DNA of 27,653 bases. It comes from CAZTLE01 sp964614415. GTDB lineage: Bacteria > Bacteroidota > Bacteroidia > Flavobacteriales > Flavobacteriaceae. The stretch is from contig CAZTLE010000029.1 of NCBI GenBank assembly GCA_964614415.1, forward strand, positions 1-27,653, written 5' to 3'. Every line of letters begins with the position of its first letter. Position 1 is the first letter of the stretch. Of the stretch, positions 24,403-27,653 are shown in pieces. The notes below the pieces were generated by a model that worked only from the letters and a program-made list of their open reading frames with translations, was not told the DNA's origin and searched no databases. A program made the position numbers and the translations under genes.

Positions 24403-24918
24403 ATGTTCGAAAAACTAAAACTAAGATCCATTCAGAAGCGAAAGGAGAAAGACCTTCGTGAACGGGACCGGTCTCAAGTGAACGCTTCGATGACTACCCT
24501 GGGGTTTTTGGTAGATGAAAGTGTGGTTCAGGACTTTGAGTCACTGTACGACTTTTCAAAAGAATTCGGATTGCAACGTAAGGATGTCAAGTTGTTTTCG
24601 TTTATAGAAGTAAAGCGAAAAACCCCTTCGTTACGACAGAATCAGATCAATAACAAAGATTTCTCCTGGAAGGGAGAGATCGGCAATCAGAATGCGCGTG
24701 AGTTTTTGGAGATTCCGTTCGACGTATTGGTGTGCCTTCATGCACCCAACAATGAATTCATTGAGATGATGGCGGCACGAAGCAAAGCAAAATTCAAGGT
24801 GAGTACGACTCAGGCAGACGATCGGTTGTTTGATCTTCTCCTGGGGGTTGATCCCTCGAAATTAGGGGATTTGCGCGCTGAACTAAAGAAATACTTAACT
24901 ATTTTAAAGAAAATTTGA
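24403..24918 (+). CDS. DUF6913-like conserved flavobacterial protein
   Basis: A 171-residue soluble protein starting MFEKLKLRSIQKRKEKDLRE. I recognise it as the small flavobacterial family tentatively called DUF6913; its function is not known to me. The N-terminal 30 residues are highly charged and helical, then mixed alpha/beta segments follow (MTTLGFLVDESVVQ, FDVLVCLHAPNNEFIEMMAARSKAKFKVS), with DRLFDLLLGVD near the end. No signal peptide, membrane segment or metal motif is visible. It overlaps dapA by one base in the arrangement TGATG, so the two are translated together. The consistent coupling with dapA suggests a role in that setting, but nothing in the sequence shows enzyme activity. 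Confidence 0.75.
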   Translation: MFEKLKLRSIQKRKEKDLRERDRSQVNASMTTLGFLVDESVVQDFESLYDFSKEFGLQRKDVKLFSFIEVKRKTPSLRQNQINNKDFSWKGEIGNQNAREFLEIPFDVLVCLHAPNNEFIEMMAARSKAKFKVSTTQADDRLFDLLLGVDPSKLGDLRAELKKYLTILKKI

Positions 24919-25793
24919 TGGAAGCACTTGTTGGAACCGGTGTAGCTCTCATTACTCCGTTCAACGAATACCGCTCTGTGGATACCGAAGGGTTGAAGCG
25001 CGTGGTTAACTACAATATTGAAAACGGGATCGATTACCTGGTGGCACTTGGAACAACAGCCGAAAGCGCAACACTTTCTTCCGATGAGAAGCAACTGGTA
25101 ATCGATACCATTGTTGAGGCTAACTCGGGACGACTCCCGTTGGTGTTGGGAATTGGTGGAAATAATACCGAGGCGATAATTTCCGAACTCAAAAGTCGCG
25201 ACCTGAGTGCGTTTACAGCGATTCTTTCTGTGTCTCCATACTACAACAGACCTACCCAGGAGGGAATTTATCAGCACTTCGCAGCCATGGCTGAAAATAG
25301 TCCGTTACCCATAATCTTGTACAATGTTCCTGCGCGCACCGGATCTAATATGATTCCCGAAACCGTGGCGAGACTGGCGACGGATTTTGACAAGATCGTT
25401 GCGATCAAGGAAGCGGCCGGGGTGATCACCCAGGCCATGGAACTCATTCGAATATGCCCGAAAGACTTCCTGGTAATTTCCGGCGAAGACATGGTTACAT
25501 TACCTATGGTATTCGCGGGGGGTGCAGGAGTTATATCGGTTATAGGACAGGGATTCCCGAGGGAATTTTCAGATATGGTACGCCTGGCGCTTAAGCGCGA
25601 AGTGGATGCAGCCTATGCGATGCACTACAAAATAGCGCCTGCCATAGATTATATTTTTGCTGAAGGCAATCCCGCAGGCATTAAAGCCGTTTTTAGAAAG
25701 AAAGGTATTTGCGGGGATACGTTACGACTTCCGTTGGTGGGTGTGAGCGATGCACTACGCGCGAAAATTGATGCTTTTGTTGACGCTTTTTAA
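24918..25793 (+). CDS. dapA: 4-hydroxy-tetrahydrodipicolinate synthase
   Basis: DapA condenses pyruvate with aspartate semialdehyde, the first committed step toward diaminopimelate and lysine. The 291-residue TIM-barrel protein shows the triad partners Thr46/Thr47 in GTTAES, Tyr108 and Tyr135 in ILYNVPARTGSN, Arg140, and the Schiff-base Lys164 in VAIKEAAG. GIGGNNTEA and SGEDMVTLPM are typical. An earlier TTG at 24915 is possible, but ATG at 24918 gives the TGATG overlap with the upstream gene. It supplies the pathway in which dapF (8802) acts later. No lysine riboswitch is seen; regulation may be by feedback inhibition. Confidence 0.96.
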   Translation: MEALVGTGVALITPFNEYRSVDTEGLKRVVNYNIENGIDYLVALGTTAESATLSSDEKQLVIDTIVEANSGRLPLVLGIGGNNTEAIISELKSRDLSAFTAILSVSPYYNRPTQEGIYQHFAAMAENSPLPIILYNVPARTGSNMIPETVARLATDFDKIVAIKEAAGVITQAMELIRICPKDFLVISGEDMVTLPMVFAGGAGVISVIGQGFPREFSDMVRLALKREVDAAYAMHYKIAPAIDYIFAEGNPAGIKAVFRKKGICGDTLRLPLVGVSDALRAKIDAFVDAF

Positions 25794-25878
25794 CTTAAAA
25801 ACACCCGGGACCGTTAAATTTTTCCAAAGCCGCCTGTAGCACTGGGATATTTGAATATTTTAGCCAAACGATAAGTTT

Positions 25879-25907
25879 TTGTAATCACGTATAATTCACT
25901 ACTTTTG
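25879..25907 (+). promoter_or_regulatory. Promoter of bamD operon
   Basis: TTG (25879-25881) and a perfect -7 box TACTTTTG (25900-25907) are 18 bases apart. Transcription should start near 25911-25914, just at the ATG of 25912 and 15 bases or less before the ATG at 25927. It probably drives bamD, the rpoZ-like gene and coaBC. Confidence 0.7.
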
Positions 25908-25926
25908 CACGATGTTTTTTAACGCA

Positions 25927-26727
25927 ATGAAAAAGAGCCTGTTATTGATATTTGCCACGGCGGCACTTGCCTCCTGTAGCGAATACCAGCAAGCACTCAA
26001 AAATGAGAATGTTGGAGAGAAATACCAGATCGCTCAGAAGTACTACCATGCAGGAAAGTATAAAAAGGCGCTTGGGCTCATGGAACAGATTGTACCTGTA
26101 TACCGGGGTAAGCCGCAGGCAGAGCAATTGATGTTCATGTATGCGAATACCTTTTATAATCTGGAGGATTTTTACCTCTCCGGGTATCAGTTTGAGCGTT
26201 TTGAACAGTCATATCCTTCCAGTGACAGCGTTGAGATCGCTGCGTATCGTTCGGCCAGAAGTTATTACGAACTTTCTCCGAGATACTCATTGGATCAAAA
26301 GGACACCCATAAGGGATTGGAAAAGTTGCAGAATTTTATCGACAATTATTCTGAAAGCGAATACCGGCAGGAGGTCAATGGCCTTGTGACCGAACTCCGG
26401 AATAAGTTGGAGAAGAAAGATTATGAAGTGGCCAATCAGTACCTTAAGATCTCAGATTATAAGGCGGCTATCGAGGCTTTTGACAACTTTATTCTGGATC
26501 ACCCGGGATCCCCTTACCGGAAAGATGCTTTTTACGGAAGATTGAAAGCGTCTTATGAACTGGCGATCAACAGTCTGCCGCATTTGGTCAAGGAGCGACT
26601 TGAAACCTCCAAGAGCCACTACAATAGTTTTTTAAAATATTTTAGCGAATCCGATCTTAAAGAAGATGCCGATGAGATATCTCAGGATATTGAAAAGCGA
26701 TTGGGTTCATATAACACAAATAGTTAA
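25927..26727 (+). CDS. bamD: Outer membrane assembly lipoprotein BamD
   Basis: BamD is an essential lipoprotein of the BAM complex that inserts beta-barrel proteins into the outer membrane. From ATG 25927 the protein has 266 residues: a lipoprotein signal (MKKSLLLIFATAALASC, lipid-modified Cys17) and then TPR-like helices (GEKYQIAQKYYHAGKYKKALG, VYRGKPQAEQLMFMYANTFYN, GYQFERFEQSYPSS, and later NQYLKISDYKAAIEAFDNFILDHPGSPYRKDA). An alternative ATG at 25912 adds MFFNA and would be leaderless. It is followed after nine bases by the rpoZ-like gene and four bases later by coaBC, so the three probably form an operon. Confidence 0.94.
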   Translation: MKKSLLLIFATAALASCSEYQQALKNENVGEKYQIAQKYYHAGKYKKALGLMEQIVPVYRGKPQAEQLMFMYANTFYNLEDFYLSGYQFERFEQSYPSSDSVEIAAYRSARSYYELSPRYSLDQKDTHKGLEKLQNFIDNYSESEYRQEVNGLVTELRNKLEKKDYEVANQYLKISDYKAAIEAFDNFILDHPGSPYRKDAFYGRLKASYELAINSLPHLVKERLETSKSHYNSFLKYFSESDLKEDADEISQDIEKRLGSYNTNS

Positions 26728-26736
26728 CCACGTATT

Positions 26737-27072
26737 ATGACAGATATTAAGAACTCCGAAGCACCTATCAATACACGAACTATTGATAAGAACTTAGTGG
26801 ATGAACCGACGAATAATATCTACGAGGCCATCTCTATCATTGCAAAGCGGGCAGGTCAGATCAATTCCGATATCAAGAAAGAGCTTCTTGAAAAGTTGGA
26901 CGAGTTCGCTACGTACAACGACAGCCTGGAAGAGATCTTTGAGAACAAAGAGCAGATTGAGGTGTCCAAGTTTTACGAAAAACTTCCGAAGCCTCACGCG
27001 TTAGCCATCCAGGAATGGTTGGAAAACAAGATTTACTTCCGTAACACGCAGGACGAGGAAATCGAAAACTAG
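26737..27072 (+). CDS. rpoZ: RNA polymerase omega-like subunit
   Basis: A 111-residue protein of the Bacteroidota omega/Rpb6-like family, which helps RNA polymerase assemble and stay stable. It shows the characteristic sequence NNIYEAISIIAKRAGQINSDIKKELLEKLDEF, followed by a helix with PKPHALAIQEWLENKIYFR. It is longer than E. coli omega because of a 25-residue N-terminal stretch. It has no signal peptide or membrane segment. It sits between bamD and coaBC, an arrangement often seen in flavobacteria; spacing of nine and four bases supports cotranscription. Confidence 0.9.
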   Translation: MTDIKNSEAPINTRTIDKNLVDEPTNNIYEAISIIAKRAGQINSDIKKELLEKLDEFATYNDSLEEIFENKEQIEVSKFYEKLPKPHALAIQEWLENKIYFRNTQDEEIEN

Positions 27073-27076
27073 TCCC

Positions 27077-27653
27077 ATGTCAGTACTAAGCGGCAAAAAG
27101 ATATTGCTCGGTGTCACTGCCGGGATTGCCGCTTATAAATCGGCCTTTCTGGTCCGTTTACTCATCAAAGAAGGGGCTCAGGTCAAAGTGGTAATGACCC
27201 CTTCTGCAAGGGAATTCGTAACTCCTTTAACGCTTTCTACGCTATCTAAGAACGAAGTATTCTCAACTTTTGTGGATGAAGATGATGAGAATGCTCAATG
27301 GAACAATCACGTTGAATTGGGATTGTGGGCCGATCTTATGGTGATCGCTCCCGCCACTGCCAATACACTTTCCAAGATGGCCCATGGTACCTGCGACAAT
27401 TTGTTGTTAGCCGTATACCTGTCTGCCAAATGCCCGGTCTACTATGCACCTGCCATGGATCTGGATATGTATAAGCACCCTTCAACATTGGCTTCTTTTG
27501 AAAAGCTGACCGAATTCGGTAACATCCAGATTCCGGCTGGACACGGTGAACTGGCCAGTGGTTTGGTGGGCCAGGGGAGAATGGCCGAACCGGAGGAGAT
27601 CGTGACATTTTTACGGAATGATCTGTTGCAGCAACTGCCTTTACGTGGAAAGA
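27077..27653 (+). CDS. coaBC: Phosphopantothenoylcysteine decarboxylase/synthetase CoaBC, N-terminal part
   Basis: CoaBC joins cysteine to phosphopantothenate and decarboxylates the product in coenzyme A synthesis. The window holds only the first 192 residues of about 400, covering the flavin-dependent CoaC decarboxylase domain: KKILLGVTAGIAAYK, SAREFVTPLTLSTLS, NHVELGLWADLMVIAPATANTLSKMAHG (His78), and APAMDLDMY, where E. coli has Asn at the equivalent position of the PxMN motif and this protein has Asp128. The CoaB half lies beyond the right edge. It follows the rpoZ-like gene by four bases, so it belongs to the bamD operon. ATG at 27077 fits the family start. Confidence 0.94.
   Translation, partial: MSVLSGKKILLGVTAGIAAYKSAFLVRLLIKEGAQVKVVMTPSAREFVTPLTLSTLSKNEVFSTFVDEDDENAQWNNHVELGLWADLMVIAPATANTLSKMAHGTCDNLLLAVYLSAKCPVYYAPAMDLDMYKHPSTLASFEKLTEFGNIQIPAGHGELASGLVGQGRMAEPEEIVTFLRNDLLQQLPLRGK

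Noticed and set aside
1..27653. CRISPR arrays, transposons, integrases, tRNA or rRNA genes
   Set aside because: No direct-repeat arrays, transposase or integrase proteins, terminal repeats or tRNA cloverleafs were found on either strand.

Overview
The window looks like a chromosomal segment of a marine-type flavobacterium (Bacteroidota, Flavobacteriia, probably Flavobacteriaceae). Signs of this: many promoters carry the Bacteroidota -7 box TAnnTTTG, sometimes with TTG about 19 bases upstream; purine-rich Shine-Dalgarno sequences are mostly absent; two secreted enzymes end in type IX secretion (Por-type) C-terminal domains; the omega-like RNA polymerase subunit and the DUF6913-like protein are Bacteroidota forms. 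Most genes are housekeeping. I see no phage, insertion sequence, integrase or CRISPR array.

Layout. 1-733 has no convincing protein gene. On the minus strand it holds a densely folded segment (about 120-590) with several GNRA tetraloop hairpins, my best candidate for an unrecognised structured RNA. 734-4115 (minus) carries rplS, dps, a DUF998-like membrane protein, trmD, a TPR protein and a GNAT acetyltransferase. At 4243-5655 (plus) is a Tat-exported Gfo/Idh/MocA-type oxidoreductase, converging on a long-form gap gene and an HtrA protease (minus). 8802-12038 (plus) is an overlapping dapF-GNAT-mltG operon followed by a lysozyme-like secreted protein. 12045-17525 (minus) holds an RsmI-like methyltransferase, two tandem PQQ-type sugar dehydrogenases, a low-molecular-weight tyrosine phosphatase and dnaA. 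A YbgC-like thioesterase (plus) starts divergently from dnaA. 18138-20685 (minus) is an overlapping ribD-EamA-IMPACT operon. From 20767 to the end everything is on the plus strand: prmC, a LOG-family gene, ligA, a DUF6913-like gene coupled to dapA, then bamD, an rpoZ-like gene and a truncated coaBC.

The genes serve envelope building (dapF, dapA, mltG, bamD, the lysozyme-like protein, HtrA), translation (rplS, trmD, prmC, rsmI), replication and repair (dnaA, ligA), cofactors (ribD, coaBC) and iron/oxidative protection (dps).

Two observations matter most. First, the LOG gene carries an exact 29-base copy of the Illumina P5 adapter across its conserved PGGxGTxxE motif. This is an assembly or sequencing error, not a new protein variant. 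Second, the structured segment at the left edge has five local hairpins (four with GNRA tetraloops), a possible promoter and a terminator-like inverted repeat. Also notable: at several genes the -7 box lies only 4-6 bases before the start codon, which predicts leaderless or nearly leaderless mRNAs.
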